Of a DNA stretch of 64,000 nucleotides, positions 33,130 through 41,331 are shown one piece after another. The notes beneath the pieces are model-generated. The model was not told where the DNA came from. It did not search any database and saw only the letters and a program-made list of their open reading frames with translations. The position numbers were made by a program, and so were the translations under genes. Source of the stretch: Actinocorallia herbida (GTDB lineage Bacteria > Actinomycetota > Actinomycetes > Streptosporangiales > Streptosporangiaceae); NCBI RefSeq assembly GCF_003751225.1, contig NZ_RJKE01000001.1:6386001-6450000 (forward strand), read 5' to 3'. Each line of letters starts with the position of its first letter. Position 1 is the first letter of the stretch.

Positions 33130-33977
33130 CAGGACCGCCCGATGACGGCGAGCGGGCGGACCGGCGAGCCTGTGGCGCCGAGCAGGGGCAGCGGCGACAG
33201 GATGAAGGTGAACTCGTGCGCCCCGGCGGCGGCGGCCTCTTCCAGCGCCAGCGCCTCGATGATGTAGACGCCGCGCTCCACGAGCAGCACCCGGTGGGCG
33301 GGCAGCACGCTGTGGCCCTTGCCGGGCGGCAGGCACTCGAAGGCGATGGTGTCCGCGCCGACCGCGTGCGCGCCGCGCGCGGCGAGCCACTTGGCTCCCG
33401 CCTCGCCGACGCCGGGGACGCCGGAGGCCGCGCCGATGTAGACGTTCCGGTCCGGGTCGTCGAAGTGGCGGCCCCAGCCGCTGCGGATCAGCACCACGTC
33501 GCCCGCGCGGACGGGGGTGCCCTGGAGTTGCTCGGCGCGTTCCAGATCGGCGGTGGTGATCTCGTATCCGGCGGCGCAGTACTCCTCGCCCAGGGCGCGC
33601 GGCACGTCCAGCAGGACGCCGCGGCGGACCATCGGGGCGATGGTGTGCACGCCGTGCTCGGGGTAGCGCCCGTCCTGCAGCGCCTCGTCGGCGTCCACCC
33701 CTCCGTAGAGGCGGCCGTCCTGGGAGACGTGGGCGAGCGCGTCGATGTGGGTGCCCACGTGGGTGCCCATGACGACGATGTCGTTGGCGGCGGACCCGCC
33801 GTCCGGGCGCATCCGGTCGCCGTGCCTGCGCGGCAGCGAGTGGGTGTACGCGGGGTGGTTGGGCGACTGCGGCATGCCCTGGTACAGGGTGCGGCCGAGG
33901 TCGTACACGGTCACCCCGCCGAGGACCGCCTTGAGCAGCGGGTCGGCGGTGCCGAGGGTGGTGGTGTCAAGCGTCAC
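33129..33977 (-). CDS. Cyclase-family (KynB-like) metal hydrolase
   Basis: 282 residues. The signature MGTHVGTHIDALAH (about 70-83) is the HxxGTHxDxxxH-type metal site of the bacterial cyclase/kynurenine formamidase family. AGDVVLIRSGW and FECLPPGKGHSVLPAH are further family blocks. Members hydrolyse formamides, lactones or cyclic amides, so a second ring- or amide-opening step is likely. GTG start; only a weak ribosome binding site is visible. The spacing (44 bp) to the upstream CoA-transferase gene fits one operon. Confidence 0.85.
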   Translation of the reverse strand: MTLDTTTLGTADPLLKAVLGGVTVYDLGRTLYQGMPQSPNHPAYTHSLPRRHGDRMRPDGGSAANDIVVMGTHVGTHIDALAHVSQDGRLYGGVDADEALQDGRYPEHGVHTIAPMVRRGVLLDVPRALGEEYCAAGYEITTADLERAEQLQGTPVRAGDVVLIRSGWGRHFDDPDRNVYIGAASGVPGVGEAGAKWLAARGAHAVGADTIAFECLPPGKGHSVLPAHRVLLVERGVYIIEALALEEAAAAGAHEFTFILSPLPLLGATGSPVRPLAVIGRS

Positions 33978-34021
33978 GTCGTCGTCTCACTTCTTTCCGA
34001 TGCTTCCCCGACCGAGCCCGG

Positions 34022-35218
34022 TCAGGTCACGATCTTCCTTTCGCGCAGCGCGGCGACCTCGTCGGCGGTGAGGCCCAGCTCGTCCGTCAGGACGGCGTCG
34101 GTGTCCGCGCCGTGGGACCGGCCGGTGAACCGGATCCGGCCCGGGGTCTCCGACATCCGCCACATCACGTCGTGCTGGAGGAGCGGCCCGAGGTCCGGGT
34201 CGGGGACCTCGGTGAGCATCCCCGTCTCTCGCACGTGCGGGTCCTCCACGAGGTCCTTGGCGGTGTAGACGGGGGCGACGGCCGCGCCCGCCTCGGTGAA
34301 GGCGGTGACCGCCTCGTCCCGGGTTCGCGCGCCGATCCAGCCGCCGACGAGCTCGTCGAGCAGTTCGACGTGCTCGACCCGGCCCCGGCCGGTGGCGAAC
34401 CACGGCTCCTCGATGAGGTCGGGCCTGCCGATGAGGTGCATGACCCGCTCGGCGATGGCCTGGGCGCTGGTGGAGATGGCCAGCCAGTACCCGTCGGAGG
34501 TCTCGTAGGTGTTGCGCGGCGCGTTGTTGGTGGAGCGGTTGCCGTGCCGGTGCTCCACCACGCCGAGCTGCTGATAGACCGTCGGCGAGGGGCCGACCGC
34601 GGTCATCAGCGGCGCCAGCAGGCTCATGTCGATGACCTGGCCCGCACCCGACCGCTCGCGGTGGTACAGCGCCATCATCACCGCCGACGACGCCGCGATG
34701 CCGCAGACGGAGTCGGCGAGGCCGAAGGCCGGGAGGGTCGGCGGGCCGGCGGGGTCGCCGGTCAGGTGCGCGAAGCCGCTCATCGCCTCGGCGAGGGTGC
34801 CGAAGCCCGCGCGGGCCGCGTACGGGCCGGTCTGGCCGAACCCGGTGACGCGCACGATCACCAGCCGCGGGTTCACCTCGTGCAGCCGCTCGGGGCCGAG
34901 CCCCCAGCGCTCGAAGGTGCCGGGCCGGAAGTTCTCGACGAGCACGTCGGCGGTCTCGGCGAGCCGCAGCAGGATCTCCGCGCCCTCCGGCTCGGACAGG
35001 GTCAGGCCGATCGTCCGCTTGTTGCGGGAGACCTCCTTCCACCACAGGGCGTGGCCGTCCTTGGACTTGCCGTGCCCGCGCATGCCGTCGACCTTCACGG
35101 CGTGCTCGATCTTGAGGACGTCCGCGCCGAAGTCGCCGAGGATCTGGGCGCAGAGCGGCCCGGCGAGGATCGTCGAGACGTCCAGGACCCGCAGTCCTGC
35201 GAGGGGTCCGTCCTGCAT
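34022..35218 (-). CDS. CaiB/BaiF family CoA-transferase
   Basis: About 398 residues, a class III CoA-transferase: LAGLRVLDVSTILAGPLCAQ, LGDFGADVLKIE, LVENFRPGTFERWGL, FGLADSVCGIAAS and RNTYETSDGYWL. The enzyme moves CoA onto a carboxylic acid via an aspartyl anhydride. In this operon it would activate the acid that CitE later splits. The ATG at 35218 has GGGGAGAG six bases upstream and is preferred over an in-frame ATG at 35254. Confidence 0.92.
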   Translation of the reverse strand: MQDGPLAGLRVLDVSTILAGPLCAQILGDFGADVLKIEHAVKVDGMRGHGKSKDGHALWWKEVSRNKRTIGLTLSEPEGAEILLRLAETADVLVENFRPGTFERWGLGPERLHEVNPRLVIVRVTGFGQTGPYAARAGFGTLAEAMSGFAHLTGDPAGPPTLPAFGLADSVCGIAASSAVMMALYHRERSGAGQVIDMSLLAPLMTAVGPSPTVYQQLGVVEHRHGNRSTNNAPRNTYETSDGYWLAISTSAQAIAERVMHLIGRPDLIEEPWFATGRGRVEHVELLDELVGGWIGARTRDEAVTAFTEAGAAVAPVYTAKDLVEDPHVRETGMLTEVPDPDLGPLLQHDVMWRMSETPGRIRFTGRSHGADTDAVLTDELGLTADEVAALRERKIVT

Positions 35219-35267
35219 GGTCTCTCCCCGTTCTGTCGTGTCGTTCGTTGTCATCCGCGTGCGCCGG

Positions 35268-36077
35268 TCAGCCGCGCGGGGCGCGGTGCCCGAGATCCGC
35301 CGAGACGTCCGCGGCGGCCGCGGTGACCCAGCCGGCCAGCTCGTCCGTCCTGCGCCGGACGAACATGTCCTGGGGGCCGCAGAGCGAGACCGAGCCGAGC
35401 ACCTGCCCCATCGCGCCGAACACCGCGGCGGCCACGCTCGCCGCGCCGGACTGCCGCTCCCCCTCGCTCGTGGCGTATCCGAGGGTGCGGATCCGGCCGA
35501 TCTCCTCGCGCAGGGTGGCCGCGGAGGTGATCGTGGCGTCGGTGACGCCCTCGAGCCTGTGGTGCTCGATGTAGTCGGCCACCTCGGTGTCGGGCAGCGC
35601 GGCGAGGATCGCCTTGGAGGAAGACCCGGCGTGCAGCGGGTGCCGGGTCCCCAGCGCGACGGCCATGCGGATCTCGTGCTCGGCGAGGACCTGGTCGACG
35701 TAGACCCGCGACCAGCCTTGGCGCAGCGACAGCGTCGCGGTCTCCCCGGCGCGGCGGCTCAGCGCCGCCAGGTGCCGGTGGGCGACCGCGGGCACGTCGA
35801 GCTCCCGCAGCGCGGCGAGCCCGATGTCGAGCGCGCCGGAGCCCAGCCGGTAGACCTTGGTGTCGTCGTCGAAGCGCAGGAACTCCCCGCCTACCAGCTC
35901 CCGTAGGATCCGGTACGCGACGGCCTTGGAAAGGCCCGTCTCCCTGGCGATCCCCGACACGCCCTGGGGCTGGCCGGAGTCGGCGATGGTCCGCATCACC
36001 GCGAGCACCCGGGCGATGCCCGATCTGGGCGGGCCCTGCTCATCGGCCAGATCCTGAGTCAGGTCGAGGATTTCCAT
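35268..36077 (-). CDS. IclR-family regulator of the catabolic operon
   Basis: 269 residues: winged HTH (VSGIARETGLSKAVAYRILR, about 40-60) and an IclR effector domain (VYVDQVL, HAGSSSKAILAALPD, SEGERQSGAASVAAAVF). It is the first gene of the CoA-transferase to citE operon and is probably autoregulated, as IclR proteins of catabolic operons usually are. A small dyad at 36098-36114, 20 bp before its ATG, is a candidate site. The inducer is presumably an intermediate of the pathway. Confidence 0.92.
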   Translation of the reverse strand: MEILDLTQDLADEQGPPRSGIARVLAVMRTIADSGQPQGVSGIARETGLSKAVAYRILRELVGGEFLRFDDDTKVYRLGSGALDIGLAALRELDVPAVAHRHLAALSRRAGETATLSLRQGWSRVYVDQVLAEHEIRMAVALGTRHPLHAGSSSKAILAALPDTEVADYIEHHRLEGVTDATITSAATLREEIGRIRTLGYATSEGERQSGAASVAAAVFGAMGQVLGSVSLCGPQDMFVRRRTDELAGWVTAAAADVSADLGHRAPRG

Positions 36078-36097
36078 GCAGGCCTCTCAAAGGGAAA

Positions 36098-36114
36098 CGC
36101 TGATCCGCACAGCG
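36098..36114. promoter_or_regulatory. Candidate IclR operator
   Basis: CGCTG (36098-36102) and CAGCG (36110-36114) form a dyad around 7 bases, flanked by GAAA and AAAC, in the 81-bp gap between the iclR start and the end of the upstream operon. The arms are short, so this rests mostly on position. Confidence 0.3.
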
Positions 36115-36158
36115 AAACGACAACGTCGTCACATGGTCAAGGCAGGCCCTCTGCCAAG

Positions 36159-37418
36159 TCAAGCGCCCTGGCCGTGCGCCTCAATCGTGACCGTCACGTT
36201 GCCGCGGACCGCGTTGGAGTAGGGGCAGGTCAGATCGGCCAGGGCGGCCAGGCGTTCCAGCTCGGCCTGCGGGCACTCCGGCGCGGCGACCTCCAGCACG
36301 ACCTGGAGGCCGTACGCCCCGCCGCGGCGCACGCCCAGCGTCACCGAGGCCGTCACCGAGACCGGTCCCGGGTCCGCCTTCTCCCTGCGGGACACCACCG
36401 CGAGCGCGCTGTCGAAGCAGGCGGCGTAGCCCGCGGCGAACAGCTCCTCGGGATCCGTGCCCTCGTCCTCGGGCCTGCGCTCGGCCGGCCGGACCAGCGG
36501 CGTCGCCAGCTTGCCGGTGAGCGACCTCGCCGAACCGCCGCGCCCGCCCGTCACCTCGACCGAGGCGGTGTAGAGCGGCTTGAAGCCCGGCGCCGCGGCC
36601 TCCGCGTGGGCGAGCACGTGCTCGGCCGCGGCCGCGGCGAACGCCTCGGGCTGCTCCTCGGGCACGAAGTCGGTGCCGCCCGGGATCGTGACCAGCGGGG
36701 CCTTCGGGAACGCCGCGGTGACGACGTCGTTCATCCGGTTCAGCACGTCCTGGTCGCCGTGCAGGAGCAGGGTCGGGATCCCGTCGAGTGCGGGCACGTC
36801 GAGCTTGTGGTCGAAGACCGCGCGGTAGGCGACGGCGTAGTCCTCGCCGACGGCCAGGTACTCGCCCACCTGGCGGCTCGCGGACTCACCCGAGATCGTC
36901 GGGTAGAGCCAGCGCACCCGGTCCCAGATCACCTTGAAGTGCTCGCCGTCCGGCGAAACGGTGTAGCCCGGGGCGTAGGAGGCGATCTTCTCGGCGCGCT
37001 CGGCGTCGCTGTACAGCGGAATGCCCTGGTGGATCAGGCCGCGCACGCGGTCGCGCCGCTGGAGCGCCGCCTCGGCCGCGACGATCGCGCCGGTGTGCTG
37101 GCCGAGCAGGTGCACCCGGTCCAGGCCGAGCGCGTCGACGATCTGCCAGACCGCCTCGGCGTACTCGGGGATCGACCACTGCCGCGGGGCGGCGTCCGAC
37201 ATGCCGAACCCGGGGGTGTCGACGGCCACCGCGTACACGCCGCGCGCGGCGAGCGCCGCGAGCGCGGGCTCGAACGTCGCCGACGACAGCGGCGACTGGT
37301 GCAGCAGCACCAGCGGCGGCGCGGACGGGTCCCCGGCGTGCCGGTAGTGGACCTGGCCCCAGGGCAGCGTCAGGTAACCGCGCTCGGAGGCCCCCTTCAT
37401 GTGCGTCACGAAGGTCAT
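36159..37418 (-). CDS. Fusion of an alpha/beta-hydrolase and an OsmC/Ohr peroxidase-like domain
   Basis: 419 residues. Residues 1 to about 275 are an alpha/beta-hydrolase (VLLHQSPLSSATFEPAL, VDTPGFGMSD, LLGQHTGAIVA, LLLHGDQDVLN). The nucleophile elbow reads GQHTG, with His where Ser or Asp normally stands. Residues about 280-419 are an OsmC/Ohr domain (PLYTASVEVTGGRGGSARS, FAAGYAACFDSAL, LTCPYSNAVRGNV) with both conserved Cys, about 334 and 398, which reduce organic hydroperoxides. No stop or frameshift separates the parts. The ATG overlaps the M20-like gene stop by 4 bases. The roles within the pathway are unknown. Confidence 0.85.
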   Translation of the reverse strand: MTFVTHMKGASERGYLTLPWGQVHYRHAGDPSAPPLVLLHQSPLSSATFEPALAALAARGVYAVAVDTPGFGMSDAAPRQWSIPEYAEAVWQIVDALGLDRVHLLGQHTGAIVAAEAALQRRDRVRGLIHQGIPLYSDAERAEKIASYAPGYTVSPDGEHFKVIWDRVRWLYPTISGESASRQVGEYLAVGEDYAVAYRAVFDHKLDVPALDGIPTLLLHGDQDVLNRMNDVVTAAFPKAPLVTIPGGTDFVPEEQPEAFAAAAAEHVLAHAEAAAPGFKPLYTASVEVTGGRGGSARSLTGKLATPLVRPAERRPEDEGTDPEELFAAGYAACFDSALAVVSRREKADPGPVSVTASVTLGVRRGGAYGLQVVLEVAAPECPQAELERLAALADLTCPYSNAVRGNVTVTIEAHGQGA

Positions 37419-38788
37419 CGGGCGTTCTCCTGTCCCGCCATCGCGGCCATGACCTCGATGACGTGCTTGATGCCCTTGCGGTAGTCCTCGAGGAGGATGT
37501 TCTCGTTGGGCCCGTCGACCCCCGAGTCGAAGCGGGAGACCCCGACCCCGACGATCGGGATGCCGGCCAGCGCGCCCTGGTTGCCGATCCACTGCGTGTA
37601 CGGCTCCACCACCGGCTCGACCCCGTAGACGCGGCGGGCCGCGTCGCCGACGAGCGCGACGAACGGGTCGCGGTGGTCGGTCAGGTGCGGGCGGCTCATC
37701 GCCATGGTCTCCAGCGCGAGGTCGCCGAAGCCCCGGTCGGCGAGGTGCTTGACGACCGCGTCGCGCACCCGCTCGGGGTCCTGCCCGGCCACGAGCCGGA
37801 TCTCCAGCTTGGCCGAGGCCGTCGCGGGGATGCCGAGCGTGACGTCGTCGCGGTTGTCGCCGCCGGTGAACCCGGTGACGGTCAGGGTCGGCCGGGTGCG
37901 GATCTCCACCGCGGCCTGCACGTCGTCCAGGTCGCCGACGAAACGCTCCACGCCCGCGCGGTTCTTCAGGAACTCCCCGTCGAAGTGCAGCGCCTCCAGC
38001 AGGGCCCGCTCCTCGTCGGTGGGGGTCCTGGCGTCGTCGGCGAAGCCCGGGACCAGCACGGTGCCGTCCGGGTCCTGGAGACAGGCGAGCGCGGCGGCGA
38101 GCCGGGCCGTCGCCGACGGCAGCAGCGCCGTGTTCTGGCTGGTCAGCTCGCGGCTCAACGTGGTCGCGACGAGCCGCAGGTACAGCACGCCCTTCTCCGA
38201 CAGCTTCAGCAGCGGCCGGTCCGCGGCGTCCAGCCAGGAGTTCTCCCACAGCGCCGCGTCGGCGGCGAGCCGGTCGGCGTGGGCGCGGGTGAACGAGCCG
38301 AGGCCGGGGCTGTGCAGCCGCACCTTGCCCTCGAAGATGTAGCGGCTGGTCACCGGCGCGGGCAGCCCGGCCAGCGCGAACGCCGCGGCGGCGTGGATCC
38401 GCGACATGAGCGCGCCCTTGTCGTCGGCGACGCCCCGGGCGTACAGCCGCCCGTCGTGGATCTCGGCCGCGTAGGGCGGGCTGATCCACGCGTCCTCGTC
38501 GCCGGTCGGCTCGACCTCGACGTCGTAGTGCGTGAAGTGCAGCAGCCTGCGGTCGCCGCCGGGCATCTCGCCCAGCACGTACGGGTGCGAGTGCTCCCAG
38601 GGGATGATCTCGGCGGTGCCGCCCCACCGCTGGACGGACGCGGCGATGAACTCGGCGGTGGCCGCCATCTGGTCCGGCTCCTGACGCCGGCTGCGGATGC
38701 GGCACAGCTCCTGGAGCTCGGTGACGAACGTGTCGAAGTGCTCGTCCACCGCGGCGAGCGCGGCGGAGACGTCGATCGGGGATGTCAC
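37415..38788 (-). CDS. M20-family peptidase-like protein with altered metal ligands
   Basis: 457 residues with M20 architecture: HYDVE (His87, Asp89), GRLYARGVADDKGA (Asp122/123) and an internal dimerisation domain. The usual EGEEEIGSP block, which carries the catalytic Glu and a metal ligand, reads EGKVRLHSP (153-161). The final His of the family's SGxHxPNE block reads SGVDGPNEN near 418. These replacements should impair a normal di-zinc site. It may be a pseudo-enzyme, bind one metal, or use another mechanism. It lies between the SDR and hydrolase-OsmC genes in the catabolic operon. Confidence 0.8.
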   Translation of the reverse strand: MTSPIDVSAALAAVDEHFDTFVTELQELCRIRSRRQEPDQMAATAEFIAASVQRWGGTAEIIPWEHSHPYVLGEMPGGDRRLLHFTHYDVEVEPTGDEDAWISPPYAAEIHDGRLYARGVADDKGALMSRIHAAAAFALAGLPAPVTSRYIFEGKVRLHSPGLGSFTRAHADRLAADAALWENSWLDAADRPLLKLSEKGVLYLRLVATTLSRELTSQNTALLPSATARLAAALACLQDPDGTVLVPGFADDARTPTDEERALLEALHFDGEFLKNRAGVERFVGDLDDVQAAVEIRTRPTLTVTGFTGGDNRDDVTLGIPATASAKLEIRLVAGQDPERVRDAVVKHLADRGFGDLALETMAMSRPHLTDHRDPFVALVGDAARRVYGVEPVVEPYTQWIGNQGALAGIPIVGVGVSRFDSGVDGPNENILLEDYRKGIKHVIEVMAAMAGQENAR

Positions 38789-38821
38789 GTGCGGTTCCTC
38801 ATTCGTGGGAGGGAGGCCGCG

Positions 38822-39577
38822 TCACTGGATGGTGACGCCGCCGTCGACGAAGACGGTCTGGCCGGTGATCATGGAGGCGGCCGGGCTGAGCAGGAACGCG
38901 ACGGCCTGGGCGACGTCGTCGCGCTCGGCCATCCGGCCGAGCGGGATGGTCGCCATCTTGTCCGTCATGTAGGACGTGTCGGCGCGCACGTCGCCGGTCA
39001 TCGCGGTCGGCACGATGGTCGGGCCGACCGCGTTGACGCGGATGCCGTCGGGCGCCCACTCCAGGGCGAGCACCCGGGCCATGTGCATCACGCCGGCCTT
39101 GCTGACGCAGTAGCCGAGGGTGTTGAGCACCGCGATGTGCCCGTTGGTCGAGCCGATGTTGACGATGCTGGCCGATCCGGAGTCGCGCAGTGCCGGGTAG
39201 GCCGACTGCGACATCCGGAACGTGCCCGTCAGGTTGACGTCGAGGACTCCCGCGAAGTCCGCCTCGGCCATCGTGGCGGCCGGTCCGCGCTTGACGACGC
39301 CCGCGTTGTTCACCAGGTGGTCCAGCCGCCCGTGCGCGGCGGTGACCTCGGCAATGAGCGCTCGGCACGACTCCAGCGACCGGACGTCCACCCGGTGGGC
39401 GGTGTGGGCGCCCACGAGCGGGGGCACCTCCCAGGACTCCGGCGGCGCCAGGTCGGCGAGGGCCACGGTGGCGCCGCGGCCCGCGAGCACCGCGGCGATG
39501 GCCGCGCCGATGCCGCGTCCCGCGCCCGTCACCAGGGCCACCTTGCCGTCGAAGCGGGTCGGGTCGGTCTTCGTCAT
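38822..39577 (-). CDS. Short-chain dehydrogenase/reductase
   Basis: 251 residues of the classical SDR type: cofactor motif TGAGRGIG near 18-25, NNAG near 91, the catalytic Ser-Tyr-Lys run around STNGHIAVLNTLGYCVSKAG, and a C-terminal TGQTVFVDGG. An acidic residue after the second strand (VALADL) suggests NAD(H) preference. It oxidises an alcohol or reduces a ketone in the pathway. The ATG at 39577 comes 6 bases after the permease stop. Confidence 0.9.
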   Translation of the reverse strand: MTKTDPTRFDGKVALVTGAGRGIGAAIAAVLAGRGATVALADLAPPESWEVPPLVGAHTAHRVDVRSLESCRALIAEVTAAHGRLDHLVNNAGVVKRGPAATMAEADFAGVLDVNLTGTFRMSQSAYPALRDSGSASIVNIGSTNGHIAVLNTLGYCVSKAGVMHMARVLALEWAPDGIRVNAVGPTIVPTAMTGDVRADTSYMTDKMATIPLGRMAERDDVAQAVAFLLSPAASMITGQTVFVDGGVTIQ

Positions 39578-39582
39578 CCCGC

Positions 39583-40434
39583 TCACGCGCCGATCACCTG
39601 GTTGTCGTCGGCCCAGAAGGCGACCTTCTTCTGGATCAGCCGGATGATGAAGTGCGCGATGAGGCCCATCACCGACAGCACGACGAGCACCGCGAACATG
39701 CCCGGCATGTCGAAGTTGTAGTTGGTCTGGAGGAGCAGGTAGCCCAGGCCCTCCTTGGCGCCGATGAACTCGCCGACGACCGCGCCGAGGATGGCGAAGA
39801 CGATGCCGATGTCGAGGCCGGCGAAGATGAACGGCAGCGCGGTGGGCAGCCGGACCATCCGGAACACCTGCATCCGGCTCGCGCCGAACACCTTGAGCAT
39901 CTGGATCCGGTCCGGGTCGGCCGAGCGCAGGCCCTCGATGACGTTCACCAGCATCGGGAAGAACGAGATGACCGCGGCCATCACGACCTTGCTCGTCAGC
40001 CCGAAGCCGAACCAGACGACGAACAGCGGCGCGAGCGCCACCTTCGGCACCGTCTGGAAGGCCACGATGTAGGGCATGAGGGTGCGCTCGACCAGCCTGA
40101 TCTGGGAGATCAGCATGCCCAGCACCATCGCCAGCGCGACACCGATGGCGTAGCCGAGCAGGGATTCCTTGAGCGTCACCCACAGGTGCGTCCAGAACAT
40201 CGCGTCGGACATCTGGGTGACCAGCGAGGCGTAGATCTGCGACGGCCGCGGCAGGACGAACTCCTCCACGCCGAGCGGCTCCAGCAGGAACTCCCACCCG
40301 AGCAGCACGACGACGAAGACCGCCGGGACGAGCACGATCTCCGGCCGCTCCCGCAGGTCCACCCGCGGCTTGCGGGGGGTGCCCTGCGGCGCGGGCGACG
40401 GGGCCTTCACCTTGGGGTTCTCGATCGTTGTCAT
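39583..40434 (-). CDS. ABC transporter permease (SsuC/TauC type)
   Basis: 283 residues with about six membrane segments and the EAA loop (LKVFGASRMQVFRMVRLPTA) that contacts the ATPase. Closest in pattern to permeases for sulfonates, nitrate, taurine or hydroxymethylpyrimidine. It forms an importer with the next two genes on the same strand, which are 12 and 54 bp apart. Confidence 0.92.
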   Translation of the reverse strand: MTTIENPKVKAPSPAPQGTPRKPRVDLRERPEIVLVPAVFVVVLLGWEFLLEPLGVEEFVLPRPSQIYASLVTQMSDAMFWTHLWVTLKESLLGYAIGVALAMVLGMLISQIRLVERTLMPYIVAFQTVPKVALAPLFVVWFGFGLTSKVVMAAVISFFPMLVNVIEGLRSADPDRIQMLKVFGASRMQVFRMVRLPTALPFIFAGLDIGIVFAILGAVVGEFIGAKEGLGYLLLQTNYNFDMPGMFAVLVVLSVMGLIAHFIIRLIQKKVAFWADDNQVIGA

Positions 40435-40446
40435 GGTCCGTCCTCG

Positions 40447-41277
40447 TCAGTCGATGGCGCCGGCGCCGTTGAAGTACTTGCGGATCCGGTCCACGTAGAC
40501 GCCCGCGGCGTCGGAGGACACGATGCCGATGTCGCGCGGGCGCTCCAGCTCGATCGGGATGATCTCGGCGATCCGGCCGGGGCGGCTGCTCAGCACGACG
40601 ACCCGGTCGGACAGGAAGACCGCCTCGGGGATCGAGTGGGTGACGAAGACGACCGTCTGCCCGCTCTCCCGCCAGATCCGCAGCAGCTCCACGTTCATGT
40701 GCTCGCGGGTCATCGCGTCGAGCGCCCCGAACGGCTCGTCCATGAGCAGCACCGCGGGGTCGTGCACCAGCGCCCGGCAGATGCCGGCCCGCTGCTGCAT
40801 GCCGCCCGACAGCTCGCTGGGGTACTTGTCCTCGAACCCGGTGAGGCCGACGAGCTCGATGAGCTCCCGCGCCCTGGCCCGGCCCGCCTTGGCGTCCAGG
40901 CCCTGGACCTCGATCGGGACCATGATGTTCTGCAGGATCGTGCGCCAGGGCAGCAGCGTCGCCGCCTGGAAGACCATGCCGACCTCGGGGATGGGCTTCA
41001 GCACGTCCCGTCCCGCGATCCGGACCGTGCCCTCGGTCCTGGGGATGAGCCCGGCGAGGATCTTCAGCAGGGTGGTCTTGCCGCAGCCGGAGGGCCCCAC
41101 GACCGAGACGAACTCCCCGCGCTTGACGGTGAAGTCGATGTCGGCGAGCGCCTGGGTGGGCGCCGACCGGCGGGGCCGGTAGACCTTCTGCAGGTCGCCG
41201 ATCTCGATCCAGGATCCCTCGTCGACGGGGGCGGACTGCGCCGCGGCCCGCGGCCGGCCGAGCGTTCTGTTGGCCAT
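40447..41277 (-). CDS. ABC transporter ATPase (SsuB/TauB type)
   Basis: 276 residues with Walker A GPSGCGKTT, Q-loop VFQAATLLPW, signature LSGGMQQR, Walker B VLLMDEPFGALD and H-loop VTHSIPEAV. This is the NrtD/SsuB subfamily that energises small-molecule importers. It contains an N-terminal extension of about 20 residues before the first conserved strand. Confidence 0.94.
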   Translation of the reverse strand: MANRTLGRPRAAAQSAPVDEGSWIEIGDLQKVYRPRRSAPTQALADIDFTVKRGEFVSVVGPSGCGKTTLLKILAGLIPRTEGTVRIAGRDVLKPIPEVGMVFQAATLLPWRTILQNIMVPIEVQGLDAKAGRARARELIELVGLTGFEDKYPSELSGGMQQRAGICRALVHDPAVLLMDEPFGALDAMTREHMNVELLRIWRESGQTVVFVTHSIPEAVFLSDRVVVLSSRPGRIAEIIPIELERPRDIGIVSSDAAGVYVDRIRKYFNGAGAID

Positions 41278-41331
41278 GAGGCCCTCCTTCTCTCTACTGG
41301 TGCCGGTGGTGCGGTGATTCCGGCAGGGCGG

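Noticed and set aside
35219-35254. CoA-transferase start at the upstream ATG (35254)
   Set aside because: The ATG at 35218 has a strong ribosome binding site and matches the family N terminus.
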